Assembly (NCBI RefSeq): GCF_025370935.1
Contig: NC_133474.1
Coordinates: forward strand, 12,762,681-12,826,680
Direction of reading: 5' to 3'
DNA: 64,000 nt
DNA from: Choristoneura fumiferana
Taxonomy: Eukaryota; Arthropoda; Insecta; Lepidoptera; Tortricidae
Shown here in pieces: positions 22,740 to 34,769 of this stretch. Both the position numbers and the translations under genes were made by a program. Every line of letters begins with the position of its first letter. Positions within the stretch are counted from its first letter, which is position 1. The notes under the pieces are model-generated. The model searched no databases and was not told the DNA's origin. It worked only from the letters and a program-made list of their open reading frames with translations.

Positions 22740-25230
22740 TCTTTTTACAGATTTACCACCAATTCAATTATTGTCCAGATAGATAAACGTTAAGTAGGTA
22801 CTTAACAAAAAATACTTGACTACTGTTAATACAACAAACTTTTCATTCAATGAATATATTAAAACTTACTATTATTTACTAAACCAGAATAGCACTAAAA
22901 CAGAAAAATTCTCAGCTTATTACGATTTATCTCCTGAAAAGTTAACTGTAGTTCATCTACCCGATAACAGATGGCGCTACAAGTATGCTCCCTTGAAATT
23001 GTGCACACTTAGTTCGTGCATTCGCCACCTATAAGCAGCGCCAGCACTGTATTATTATTTTGTTTGTAACTTGTCTTTTGTAACAGTGGCTTTTTACTTT
23101 ACATGAAAAATAATGCTTCCTTTGAGAGTTACTGTATTGTACAAGTACATGTAATTATCGTGGTCGTTCATCGGGGTGGTTGGCGTGGCATAGCGCATGG
23201 GCCGTTTAAGCTAATTAACAATAGATCGAATCCGACTGCAGCAACAATGAAAAACGAAGAATAAATGTCAATTTCACAAACGACGAGGAGGGTTTGGCTT
23301 TAAATCGAATTCCGTTTAATAATAGTGCCGCGTTAGAGTTGAATGCACTCTTGATAGTGCGATAGTTTATTTATTGTATCCAAGACATTGTAGATAGCTT
23401 TCGTTTAATAGTTTACATTGTTTCTACTACGCCAGTGTGCGGTTTCTGGTTAACATTTCTCATGAACACTGGGTTTAGTTGACAGAAAATTTCTACAGAC
23501 ACTTTGGTTCGTTTTTAGGGTTCCGTAGCCAAAATGGTTAAAATGTAATGTAAAAAGCGGCTTAGCTCAGAAGCTCATAGTATTAGAATGCTTTAATTTG
23601 TGTTATGTACACAAAATAAAAATATCATTAATCCAACAAAGTGGTAAAATAAAACTGAAAAACTTTAGGCTAAGTAGGCACCGTAGATTTTTTCAACAAT
23701 TCATAGTGGTATTGCAGGTTTGTAATTGTTTGTATTCGCCGGCTCGTTCCTTAAGGATACGGAAGCTTAAAAAATATTTTGAGGATAAAAGCGACCTGTC
23801 AGGAATCTAAGTAGCGACTGTTCTCTCGATGGTCAAAAAAAATAATTCATCCATATGAAACATTTTCCCCACACCTGAAAGATAAGGATTAACGAATATC
23901 GCAATCTCTATCGAGTGAAAAACTGGCGGACGGTTGTCTCCCATTTTTAAAGCTTCTGGCCACAGAATAAACCCTGGCTATTTAGCTCCGGAACAGTCGA
24001 ATGAGGCCCCTTGGCCGATTAAGATCTGCTCAGTGAATTCGTTCATTTAAAGCACAAAATGAGCTGGAATAGGCGAAATGTGGAAAAAAGCGACGGCTAC
24101 GACACGTGAGCTTTTACCATCTTAACTGGCTTTAAGCTTTAAAAGTATTTGATTTTGAATGATGCTGGGGATTCCCCTAAATGAGAAATTTACTGCAGTA
24201 TGGCATCAGATACTCAACAATTTATCTACTTCTTCACTTCACTTCACATAGCCATAGTAGCCTAGTAGTTTACCCCATGGCTTTTCAAGCAAAGGGTCGT
24301 GGGTGCGAACTCAGACAGTGTGTGAAGTTACCAAGCAGCATTGGGTACGCGTGGGATTTTCTTGTAATTGTTGTGAGATAAGAGGCTGAGATTAATTTTG
24401 ACTAATCAAATAAACAGATAAAAAACAGTTGCGTACAGTACTCATGTTGTCAACGGACAAGGGTCTGACGAAAACTTAATTATCCAGAAATTGTAATCTC
24501 AAATTCAACAAAGACTAAGTACTGAAATAGCGCGCCAGCTCAGACGTATTAAGATAAAGTAACATTAAAGTTAACAGGGTCTAGTACAAGGAGAATAATT
24601 ATCAGGGACCGGAGGGTGTCCGCATGTCCGAGTATGAGGAGGCCCCCGCTGACCACTGCCCCCGTCACTAGGCAACGCCACCTCCTTCATCATAACCAGA
24701 TGAACCTCTTTGATACCACCACATGGTATTATGAAACGCATACTGTTTAAAACCGTGTACAACTTTGTTAATCTTTATGCTTGAGAAGTTTCGACAGTTT
24801 GCTCATTTTGGACGGATAAATCATTATTTATACATTCATAGGATATTTTTACAAAAATATTCTTTTAAATTATTGTTTGAATCATAAATCATTTAAGATT
24901 GTTGTTAGCGACCGCGATGTGACCTGTAGACGACCTAACGAGTGAAAAATTGGCGAGCGTACGTTAAAATGAATGTTTGTTCAGGGTGGTTACGATGAAA
25001 TAGGTTCAATCAATGGTCGGTATTTGAAAAAAAAAACTGGGGCTAATTTAATTAGTTAAGAAATCCGTGGCATAATGTGCTTTGAGGAAACTAGCATGGC
25101 CCTGCGAATCAATTCAGTGCTGTGTGTGTGTAGTTTCCAATCTGCACTGGTCCTGCGTGGGAACGCAGCCCAAATACTTTTTTATTTGAGATGTGTCCAG
25201 CACAGTGAGACGTTTATACTATAAACTTCA
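22740..25230. other. unique DNA with minor repeat pieces
   Basis: Besides the SINE-1 head and a family B piece (23509-23640), nothing is recognised. 23200-23400 is base-balanced and repeat-free. Confidence 0.4.
24243..24378 (+). mobile_element. SINE-1 head, internally deleted
   Basis: Starts with a tRNA-like head (GTAGCCTAGTAGTTTACC, then AAGCAAAGGGTCGTGGGTGC), then jumps into a later body segment (GTGTGAAGTTACCAAGCAGC, GTGGGATTTTCTTG). A small related fragment lies at 25118-25165. Confidence 0.55.
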
Positions 25231-25231
25231 T

Positions 25232-25375
25232 AAGCCGAGTTTAGACTTGCAAGAAAAATCGTGCAAGTTACATTACATAGCGGGGCTCGATTGACCACTA
25301 CAAACTCGTTCGCTTTACGGCCTCGCAATGTAATGCAAACTTGCACAATTTTTCTTGCAAGTCTAAACTCAGCTT
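25232..25375. mobile_element. MITE, 45-bp arms
   Basis: AAGCCGAGTTTAGACTTGCA / AGAAAAATCGTGCAAGTT in the left arm, and the complement in the right arm (25331-25375) with a few changes. The core contains GGGGCTCGATTGACCACTAC. Confidence 0.75.
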
Positions 25376-25857
25376 TAGGCCGGAAGTGAATCTAATTATA
25401 TCATTTTGTGCAGTCAAAAGTGAGAAAAATTTTTGCTCTTAAGAAGCAATAAGAAATTCTTTAGCCAATGCGTTGAATTCGTAGAATTCGAAACGCAAAT
25501 ACATAAATCCAACCGGATAAAACCAACATTCTGGATATGAGGTAATCCTTTCGCTTGAGCGTTTAACCCTCCATTTAAAGTAAAAGCCGTCTGAATTTTT
25601 AATAAATTTCAAAGAGATGTCAATCGTGTGTTTTATTTTGCATAGGGCTTATCGTGCGGAGGGCTGCGGAGTAGATTTCGGTGTTCGTCATTTGTTTGTA
25701 TCGCGAGCGCCCTTCCGCACCCTGCACCTTATGCACTTATGCTTGACAGAATATCAAATGATATCTCGGTTGTGTACATTATTATAGCTAATGCCCGGGT
25801 GTCTATTAAAATGTAATGTTAGCATTAGAAATACTTTTTTAACAGCTTCACTTGTAA

Positions 25858-26131
25858 CTAGTGGCAGGACCTTGTGCAAGGTCCGCCCGGATTGCTACCA
25901 CCATCTTGCTCGATAATTCTGCCGTGAAGCAGTAGTGCTTGCACTGTTGTGTTTCGGCGTGGAGACTTAGACAGCCGGTGAAATTACTGGCGGTTGAGGT
26001 ATCCCATCTTAGGCCTCTAGGTTGGCAACGCATCTGCAATCCCCCTTGTGTTGCAGGTGTCTAATGGCGGTGGTGATCTCTTACCATCAGGAGACCCACT
26101 TGCTCGTTTTCCATCCAGTCGAATAAAAAAA
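25858..26131 (-). mobile_element. repeat family C, copy 2
   Basis: Reverse orientation of the element at 22468-22738, over its full length, including GCACAAGGTCC at one end and the GACTGGATGGAAAACGAGCA end with a T-rich terminus. Confidence 0.7.
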
Positions 26132-26268
26132 ATCTTTGTATCAATGAATGTAACGGAATCCTTCAACTTGATTTTCACCCCCTTCTTATTGTTGTATTGA
26201 TACGAAACGGTGCCATTGTGCGCAGTTTTGACGAAAATACAATAATATGGTACCATTAAGATGATGGA

Positions 26269-26445
26269 GTCCGGAGCTAGACACAGAAACTCCAAGAAAC
26301 CTACAATAATGTAACCTAGCCATGTTTGGGCTTGTTAGTATAGACTCAGGATTGTATTCAGGGTCTAATGAGGAACAGTCAGTCGGGCACTGGAACTCCA
26401 AGATAAGACAACGTAAGCTATAGCCGTGTTTGAGTTTGTTAGAGT
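26269..26445 (-). repeat. two diverged tandem units
   Basis: GAAACTCCAAGAAACCTACA...CATGTTTGGGCTTGTTAG (26286-26337) recurs as GGAACTCCAAGATAAGACAA...CGTGTTTGAGTTTGTTAG (26392-26441), period about 105 bp. Strand assignment is arbitrary. Probably part of an interspersed repeat adjoining family C copy 2. Confidence 0.5.
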
Positions 26446-26484
26446 GGTCGTAGTGTGTATTTTGACCAAAGGTAGTTTTCATGA

Positions 26485-29230
26485 ACAGATGAGTTTGATT
26501 GGTTTAACAGGAAATAGTTAAAATTTAGGGCTACTAGCACGGTTCAGAATAAAAAATATATACTGTTAAACCTAGGTTAGGGTTGACAGTTCTATACATT
26601 TTGACATCACTTAACCCTGGATATGCAATTAACTCGGAGTTAAAAGTTCATCCCGGTTCACGCATGCCCGCCGAAGTATATCCATATTAAAATAAAAGTA
26701 TTAAAGAAAATTTTGCACTCAGTATCATTTTTTAATGTAATGTTTTCTTGATTGTTAAAAACTGATTTTTATTCTTGTTAGTTTATTTTCTTTCGAATAA
26801 AGCCGCATCTAATGGTATTAATTTCTATCTAATACCTGAAAAGATCGTCTTGACAATTATGTACAAAACACGATAAAGCAAAACACAAGTACTGGCCGTA
26901 TCATCGATTATCGACCGCCATTCAAAGGGCACCAGTCAGCTGCGACCTTAAAAAGGGTAATAGATGCATGACTTGTCTGCTATTGTCTATGGCAGGGTAA
27001 ACTTCCGTGAGACCCGCGACCAGTCTGATCCGTCGGGCTGACAGCCCCGATTTGTATGCCAACCACCGTCCCATGGCCACCCTGGTCGTTCTCACGCCAT
27101 CTTTGTTTTACTTAATTATTACTTTTGACTTTTTAACTGTTTTTAACGATTTGGTCGCACAGTTATGTAAACAGCCAAAAAACAGGATTGATATTAACTC
27201 GGTTGCATATGTTTATTGAAAAAGTAATAATAATTCAAAGATATTCCAGCTTGGAAACATGACGAGATGAATTGTTATGTATGACCATAGGACGATTCAC
27301 AACAGCTGGCACGAAAGGATTGAATGAGTATATGTGTGTTACCTATTAAAATACACTTCACACATACATGAAAATTTCAAGCAATTTCATACAAAAATGT
27401 ATAAGTGACGTTACTTTCGTTCAATCCATTCGTGCCAGCTCTTTCGAATCGATCTATACCAATTTTCTTATTTTACATATTTTGTTGAGATCGAGAATGT
27501 AAAAAATGTATACTAATCTCGTACTTAGTTAGATACCATGCCGTCTGAAATAAAAAAAAATGATGAGAAAAATGAAAAAAAGGCATTTATTTTTTATTTT
27601 TAGCAATACAACCTTAATGTTTCAGAAGAAAGTGATAGATAGATAGCCACGATTAAAGCATATAAGGAAAATAGAGTGAGCCAACCGTGTCAGGTCATTA
27701 TCGCTATCATCACCTATCGAGGTGCAATTTCCAACTCGCTATCTGCTCCGCGCTCCATGTCGACACGTAAGCCGGCTCCTTTTGAGGAGTCCACCGAAAA
27801 AATCCGTCTGATAAAATTCCGCACATGAATGAACAAAAATTGTATTGACTGAGTCAGACGCGCACGCGCAGCGACAAGGAGCGGGCACGCTTCACCACCT
27901 ACCTATTCAGGATGTGTCGATTATGGTATATGGTATGGATCTAATGATCGTATCCCGTTTTGGAACTACTTTGAAGTGCGGGTTTTTGCGGGTGTTCTTG
28001 CGCCCGCGCCGCGGACGGTCCGCGAACGGGACGTGATATAACGGCGACAACGGGTAATTAATGTTCTTTTAATTTATACACCGAGACGCAGAAGTTATAT
28101 TCATAAATTTTTGTAGCATTTTTTGACTTAACGACATAAAGTTACGTTTTGAATTTATTAAATATTAACTTTACATTAGCACATAATCAGTAATTTTCAT
28201 AAATTAATAATCTAATCCTGTCCGTAACTGGTCACTACAGTAAGCGTGGCCCGTAGATAGACTTTGCAGGTTCTCCGCCGTTACATCAATCATCTTGTCA
28301 CCAATTATAATAATTGAGTCGATCAATTTTGCAAATTGCTCAAATAATTTTATACCGGTCCGAAATATTTAGAACAAATATCATGTTTTTCCTTAAGCTT
28401 CGAATTTATACGTAAATATTCCAGCCGCTTATGCAAGTATTAGTGCGATACATAAATGAATTGCGAGAATCACATTAGCGGCATAAAATCCTCCTTGCAT
28501 TCGTTAACTGCAACTACGTATGGCAAAATATGTGCACCGACTCGATTTTGCTATGCGCTCCGTATGATTTTCAGAAATGGTCCGAGCTTATATGCAGTAA
28601 GGATACAATATTTTTATGCGCTACGTTTTTCCCTAGCGGCGGTTTTTACGGCCATTACCGTATCTAAAGTAGGAAAATCGCTCGAGATGCTACATTCTAA
28701 TGATGACTCGCAACGAGCGCGTGCGCCGGTACTCGCAGCAGTCGCCCAGGGCTGCCACTCCGCTAATCTGTTCGTATTAAGCCCGGAGATGTATTGATGT
28801 ACTTTTTACAAGCTTTTATTTAACCTGCAATGATTGTTTGTTTCTTTGTTTCGATCAAAGCTGTGGTCGGATGTACTTGAATTATCATGTAGGTATCTTA
28901 ATATGTAGATTTGATCGTTTATTGACTGTACTAGTCAATAAAAACCGCAGTCAGCAAAATCTATTGATTCACAATTACTATACCTACAGTACGTAAACGT
29001 AAGTTGTTTAGTTATCTTTATTAAGATAAACAAAACTAACTAAAAAATAAAATTTCACTATGGGATTTAACAACAGTTATTAGATCCGCTACGATTGGAA
29101 TGTATACTTCAAGTAGAATTTTCTAAATACCTTATAAATATATATAATATAGTGTTCTTGTAAATATTGCGTGATGATGATGTTATATCAGCAACTATGG
29201 CTGTGGTGTAAGTCATGAATGCAATTACCT
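26485..29230. other. unique DNA with one MITE
   Basis: 27650-28050 and 28380-28800 are base-balanced and repeat-free. A 113-residue plus frame at 28456 has no recognisable domain and mixed codon use; I read the block as a possible conserved noncoding element. Confidence 0.35.
27293..27451. mobile_element. MITE, 36-bp arms
   Basis: AGCTGGCACGAAAGGATTGA in the left arm; the right arm complement contains TCAATCCATTCGTGCCAGCT. Outer CGATTC/GAATCG. Confidence 0.7.
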
Positions 29231-29234
29231 CTCT

Positions 29235-29393
29235 AACCCCCTTATTCATAAACGACAATCAAACCTATTTTAGTTAAAATGCTGCTAAAATTCGTTTGTC
29301 CTTATCTGTCACTTCGACATTTGTATTTGTTAGAAAGGGACAAAGCATTTGTTAGTTAACATAGGCTTGTTAAGTTTTATGAATAAAGGGGTA
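29235..29393. mobile_element. MITE with CCCCTTTATTCATAAA ends
   Basis: Left AACCCCCTTATTCATAAACG and right complement TTTTATGAATAAAGGGGT, arms about 42 bp. A related element with CTCTATTCATAAAG / TTTTATGAATGAGCGGAG ends lies at 45853-45992. Confidence 0.68.
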
Positions 29394-29489
29394 AGTGTCT
29401 ACTGTATTATAAGATACTTTATTATGTAGAATATTGTCTACTTATTAACAGGTTTTCACTTAAATTATAATGTTTAAGTATTTTCATGT

Positions 29490-29690
29490 TTCAAGTGCGC
29501 AGCAGTGGGACATATCGTCACTACTTTGAAAATCTCGTATCTCAAATCAAAACGTCAACTGACCCTTAAAACAATGTTCATTAAGTTCACTCGGAAAGAT
29601 CATCGATTTTGAGATACCAGCTTTTTTCAAAGCAGTGACGATATATAGGCCGAGACGATGGTGGATGATGATAATGATGATGCGATGCAA
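29490..29690 (+). mobile_element. SINE-1-type 3' tail interrupted by a MITE
   Basis: Left piece GCGCAGCAGTGGGACATA (29497-29514); right piece TATAGGCCGAGACGATGG followed by a GATGAT-rich tail (29644-29690). Together they make the usual end of SINE-1 (CAGTGGGACGTATATAGGCT). The interruption is listed separately. Confidence 0.65.
29515..29641. mobile_element. 127-bp MITE with TA duplication
   Basis: Terminal inverted repeats TCGTCACTACTTTGAAAA and its near-exact complement, arms about 36 bp, flanked by TA on both sides (29513-29514 and 29642-29643). TA duplication suggests mobilisation by a mariner/Tc1-type transposase. Confidence 0.75.
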
Positions 29691-30124
29691 ATTGACATGA
29701 CCCTAAAACCAGTGCCACTCCTCAGATACATAAGCGACACGTACATAGTACAAATGACGGTATGTCGCGGTGTCAATCAATATTAATGCAACGGGTGACC
29801 ATACTTTACGCCTTCGGTAGATCACAAGAACTCGTTTTGGCGAGGTGTGATTGAACTCTCGTATTCCTATTGCAACATGAGATTTCTAATAATTTTATTA
29901 GAAAAAGGACTTGCAGTTACACCTAATAATAAGAAATAACCCTTTATTTTATATAACTACTTCTTTTAAGTTTTGTTCACGAACTTTGCCATTTATTGTT
30001 CGTGGAAACTATTATCGTATTTAAGTACCTATTCGAAATGATAATGAACAAGTATTTCCATTTAAATATTATCTTTTGAATGTATTTGTATGAAGTAAAT
30101 AACATATTTTCCCACAGTTGATCA

Positions 30125-30352
30125 CAGATTTCCTCTAATATTGAGAGGCCTTGGGCTGTAATTACTACGTGGGCTCTGTGTGGCTGGATTACCTATGCCT
30201 TCCTTCACCAAAAGGCTCACGGTGAATTTCAAATGTTATTTCGTACTTCCGAAACACTCCGAAAATCAGTTCCGAAATGCTCAGGTGCAATTTGCAAGTT
30301 CGGGTTCGAAACCATGACCCTGTGCTTGAGAGGCTATAGTCTAACCACTAAT
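30125..30352 (-). mobile_element. SINE-1, diverged
   Basis: Matches SINE-1 along its length with many substitutions: CTTGAGAGGCTATAGTCTAA near the head, GGTGAATTTCAAATGTTATT in the body, and TATTGAGAGGCCTTGGGCTG near the tail. An old copy. Confidence 0.65.
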
Positions 30353-30359
30353 CTAATTA

Positions 30360-31110
30360 CTAAATCATTTAAAAATAAGAGTTAAAACATACACATAAAT
30401 TCACCGACAATCTACCAGTGCAGGTAAGTTGTAGAAGCGTTAGCGTGCTAATTTGAAAAAGTCAAGTAGTGTTGCGGTGCGATGGCATCTTCACGGCTTA
30501 CAATACCGAACAAATGTGTCGCTCGGGTGTAATTACGCCGGGCGGCGCGGTCGCAGCGTCACGCCGCCGTCGGCGCCGGCGAATCGCGCGCACATCACGC
30601 TCCTCCGGACTTATGCTAATAGCCCCCGCGCAGCGTAAATTGGAGTGGCGCTCGCTGCAAAACAAAATGCGTCCGCCTCTTTTATCTTATTACTACACTA
30701 TGGACTACCAACTATAAAACAAAACCAGGTAAAATAACTCCTATCCTAGCTGCGACATGGCATATTTTCATCCGCCCGTGTCTCGAGGAGTTCCGGTCAG
30801 TACTAAGCACACAGATTGGCAGTCTGAGTGAAATTCGAATACAAAAAGTAGCGCGGGAACGAACGTGAAACCGATTAAAAGGCTACATCACGATTTTGTA
30901 TGCACTTTGCACTCACTGATGCTAAGTGGAAGAGGAAGGTGGTATCGACCATTGTACTAATATCTATTTACTGCAATTGGAAGTTATTTTCACACGTCTA
31001 CTTAATTGCATAGCCAAAAATATTAGTACTACTGTTTATCTAGACACGCGGCAGCGTGTCAAGCCAAGTTCAAGCTAACAGAACTGGCGAGCAGCACCGT
31101 GTGTAATTTT
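30360..31110. other. unique DNA with CpG-rich block
   Basis: 30520-30650 is CpG-rich (GTCACGCCGCCGTCGGCGCC) and open in two frames at once, typical of GC-rich noncoding DNA. Confidence 0.4.
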
Positions 31111-31114
31111 ACCC

Positions 31115-31600
31115 GAACCATTTGACCCCCTCATAACTCAAAAACTGCTTCACTTAGACATGTAAAATTTGGTTCATTTATTGAAACTTGTATGCTCCAA
31201 ATTTCATAAACACACCTTAAACGTTTATTTAGATATTAACATCCAAAAATCGTCATTTTTATCACTGACTCACCTATATATCAAAATTCTAACCCAGTTC
31301 CAGAAGAAGAAAACGACGAGGTGTTCAAATTTGGCATCTAGATAGGTAGTTGGGTGAATACAAAGGAATAAACCAGAAACTAGTAAATTTGTATAATTTT
31401 ATTCTAATTTTTAAAAATAAATTATTTCTGTACAAAAAGTAATGATATCCCATCAAAACATAAATGTGAAATGAGAGCCAAGTACAATATTATGATATAT
31501 ACCTGGATTGTTGACTTTAACGATAAAAGAAGTGAGATCAAAATGGGTGCCAAGTGCCAAGGTGCCAAGTTCAATGGTCAGTCCTGAAATTTATTTACAA
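31115..31600 (+). repeat. common lepidopteran interspersed repeat
   Basis: TTTGACCCCCTCATAACTCA, TCCCATCAAAACATAAATGT and GAGATCAAAATGGGTGCCAA are phrases I recognise as widely dispersed in moth and butterfly genomes. No coding content. Confidence 0.5.
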
Positions 31601-31649
31601 CAATATAAAATATTTTATTACAACATAAAATGTCATTTCTTCTTATAAC

Positions 31650-31895
31650 TTAGGATAATATATTGAAGTCTAAGTTGGACTTGGCTAGTTTTCATTATAC
31701 GAATTATAATATATTATATAGCCTCCGCAAGTTTTAAATCTGTAAGTTCTTATTTTATTCTTCCGCAAATTTGGCTTGCTGGTAGAAACTAGCCATCCAA
31801 CATAGGGCCTTCCTGACTGTTTTAGTAGGTACTTAATAATAATTGGTATATGAGAACTAGCCAAGTCTGACCTTAGGCTTCAATATATTATCCTC
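31650..31895. mobile_element. MITE, roughly 48-bp arms
   Basis: TAGGATAATATATTGAAGTC with GGACTTGGCTAGTTTTCAT in the left arm; the right arm complement is TGAGAACTAGCCAAGTCTGA...CAATATATTATCCT. Confidence 0.72.
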
Positions 31896-31989
31896 AAAAT
31901 TTGCATCGTGGTCTTCGTTCACGTTCTATGCGCACACGGTGGGCAACTCCGTGTCTCTAGACATAATGGTTGAGATTTCGGAATATTAC

Positions 31990-32130
31990 GATTCCGATCT
32001 CGTTAGTATATCGATGGGAAAAGTAGCCTATTTTCATCCTAAATTAGCCAAATTTCATCCAAATTCATGCAACATACTCACAAACTTTCGCATTTGAGAG
32101 ATTAATTCGCAGGATATTATTATTATCCGT
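31990..32130 (-). mobile_element. degenerate Helitron-like sequence, minus strand
   Basis: The minus strand has AAATGCGAAAGTTTGTGAG, ATTTGGATGAAATTTGGC and AAAATAGGCTACTTTTCCC, typical internal phrases of lepidopteran Helitrons. Ends eroded. Confidence 0.55.
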
Positions 32131-32134
32131 ATAT

Positions 32135-33635
32135 ATCCTTACATATTTTGTGTTTGTGACCTATTCAAATAAAAATGAAGTTATGCAGGATGGAAATTGT
32201 TAAAGCCAGAAAAGAGAGAAACAGGGAAAGTACCTACTCTCAATGCTGAAAATAGAGAAATTTACTTACCTATAGAAATAGTTCCTTTATTTTTAAAAAG
32301 AAAACTGCTTTAAAATATTATTTGTTCGAGGGATTTGATCTTTACGATTAAATTGATGCTGTTTTGTTTCTTTTAAAATAATAAAATCGTTTAGTATTAT
32401 TTTCTATCTTCAGTATTTGACTACTTTCATTCCAGTTGTCATCAAAAATTTCCACCGTGTAAATCTCAAGCCGTAAGGCAAGCTCATAAAAGGCTTGACT
32501 GTATAAAAAAGCGTGTCAAAGAGTAGGTATCGATTCCAAATGTATCCAGTTAATAAACTGTTAACACTAAGTAGTGGAACCAACCGAACGTTTTTTATAA
32601 GTAATCACACGGAACCCATCACGCCTTAGTATCTCCATGATTGAATATTCATCCGTGGATCAATAATAATAGATCCCATCAGTAGCCGGTGCCGGTATGT
32701 GGCATCACATTTCATATAATAAGAGTTCAATACATCGCCGTGAAATGTATCGATATAAAAACTCAACTGACTATAACTGCTAACGTGTGAATCGTATTAA
32801 AAAGATGTTTAGTCATTCGGCTTCATAAATAGGTGGCATTCGATTTGTCGTGATTAAATTTCGTCCATTAGGACACCGTTACTAGCGGAGACGTTTAATA
32901 ATCCGGCAAATAGAATTTCGGTGGCGATATCACTCGCTGTTATCTGCTTTGAGGCTATTATTATAGCATCGTGAACTTTTTAGGACGTCGTAACGGCTTC
33001 TTATTGCAGTATTTAATGTTACATTGAAATAACTTCAACTTATATAATATGTACAAAATATAATTGGTATTATTCCATAAGATCTCTTATTGCCAATATT
33101 GTGACCGCAAAACAATATTGTGTGGTAAGCGAAGGTACAAACAATAAATAAAATAAGCATATGCAAACACTACCTAAACAAAAACGGTTTAATTTAGAGA
33201 AAGTCTGACTAATAGTGGTACTGGTAATGGATATTTGTTCCCGTTCAACAATGAAATATGTAAGTAAGTACAGTTCCGTTCAACTAAGTAATTTTGTCCA
33301 ATTGTCTTGCAAAGTGGAGTCCAGCTATAAACACTCGGTCATATTGAATGAACGGAAATGTCCGTCTCTAAATTAGCTCGGAAACAGGGGAAAACTTTTA
33401 AAAGAACGCTTTATTATAGACACGTTTTAAATTGAAAAGTACACAAAGCGAGTGCGACTTGCATTGAAGTTTAGGGTTCCATTAAGACTAAAATATATTT
33501 AGGTATACGTAGCTTTTATTTGCTAGCAGTGATAATCATTTTATTAGAGGTAAGGTATGGTTAGGTAGGGAAGGTAAGATTTATGTACCATCAGTCAAAT
33601 ATGTGGTCTACCACCCTAAAGTTGATAATCGTTTC
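32135..33635. other. unique DNA
   Basis: 32790-33000 is base-balanced and repeat-free. 33585-33636 (GTGGTCTACCACCCTAAAGT, TGATAATCGTTTCAT) looks like the end of a dispersed repeat beside the RTE remnant. Confidence 0.4.
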
Positions 33636-33654
33636 ATCATCATCATCATCATTA

Positions 33655-34085
33655 ATTTAAGAGGTTAGCTCTTGTCGGTGGAGTAATCGCCACTCTTTTC
33701 GGTTCTCTGCCAGCGTTTTCAGCTCCTGATACGACATGACATTGACTTTTTCTTTGGCTTGATCTATAAATGACCGTCTCGGCCTTCCCCTGCCTCGCCT
33801 GCTTTCTATTCGCCCTTCCGAAATAGTTTTTATGTAACTGTCATGACGTATCAGATGCCCCAGCATATTCCCTCTCCTATTTTCAATCGTCCTCAACAGC
33901 CGCCTTTCCTCTTTCACCAACTCTAAAACCTCCTCATTAGTTCTCCTTTCAGTCCAGCTAGTCCCCTCCATTCTCCGTCAGCACCACATCTCAAACGCAC
34001 TCAATCTGTCTCGGTCCCGCTTAGTCAATGTCCAAGTATCGCTCCCATATAATGCTATACTCCAGATGTAGGTCTTAATAAATCT
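33655..34085 (-). mobile_element. RTE-like LINE, ORF2 C-terminal remnant
   Basis: The minus strand encodes FIKTYIWSIALYGSDTWTL, then FEMWC followed by an in-frame TGA where the family has Trp, then a long open piece with ENRRGNMLGHLIRHDSYIKT, GRIESRRGRGRPRRSF and ENRKEWRLLHRQ. These are hallmarks of the end of RTE/BovB-like ORF2. The 3' side ends in a CAT/ATG trinucleotide run (33637-33653), the expected simple-repeat tail. 5'-truncated, with one stop mutation in what remains. Confidence 0.72.
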
Positions 34086-34379
34086 TTACCGAATGTTCCT
34101 TGAGATTTTGCCTTAAAAATGTGTTTTTTATCGTTCGCATGTCATAAAACAATAATGCCAATAGACATGTCTGTCAACTTGAAAGTTCGACTTTAACGAC
34201 ATATTCATTTGATAGGAACTTGTTTAATTTTTTTTGGCTGATGGTACATATTATAATGTCTAAACATTTGAATAAATATGAAAATCCTTAGACAGTTTGG
34301 TCCTTAAATACTTAATGGTTTGTCACAATTAATCTTCTTAGGTCACCACTTTAATACATACGTTTTTGACGCATGTTAA

Positions 34380-34765
34380 CTACGCCGACAAAGTTGTAAA
34401 ATAAAAAACTCCATACACGTAAAATATGGGTGTTTTTTCCTCAAACCCATAGTGTGGGAGTGTCGTTAGATAGGTCTTTCAAAAACATAAGCTTGCTAAG
34501 ATCATTTTTCAATTTAGGAGTCTGTTTGCAAAATAGGATTTTTTAAAATGTTATTTTTTATTACAGGCAAAATTACCTCCCTCTATACAAATTAAACAGT
34601 TGGCTTGAAAAAAAAATATGATAATAGTATCAAGGTGAATTTAAAAGAAAAATTATCACAGCTTAGTAAAATTTACAAGTTAAAACGTAATTAGTCGAGC
34701 AAAGCTTAATATTGAATACTTGCCGCATTTAGTACGGCCCGATACGCTCTTGGCTGATTTTTAAT
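34380..34765 (+). mobile_element. repeat family B, diverged
   Basis: TACGCCGACAAAGTTGTAAA, CATAGTGTGGGAGTGTCGTT and the end GGCCCGATACGCTCTTGGC. Heavily mutated. Related pieces: 23509-23640 (GGGTTCCGTAGCCAAAATGG) and a variant end at 35975-36018 (GTCCGACTCGTACTTGGCCC). Confidence 0.58.
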
Positions 34766-34769
34766 GTTA

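Noticed and set aside
28456..28797. 113-residue plus-strand frame
   Set aside because: No recognisable motif; mixed codon use; better read as a base-balanced noncoding block.
33637..33653. CAT trinucleotide run as an independent microsatellite
   Set aside because: It is the 3' tail of the RTE-like remnant.
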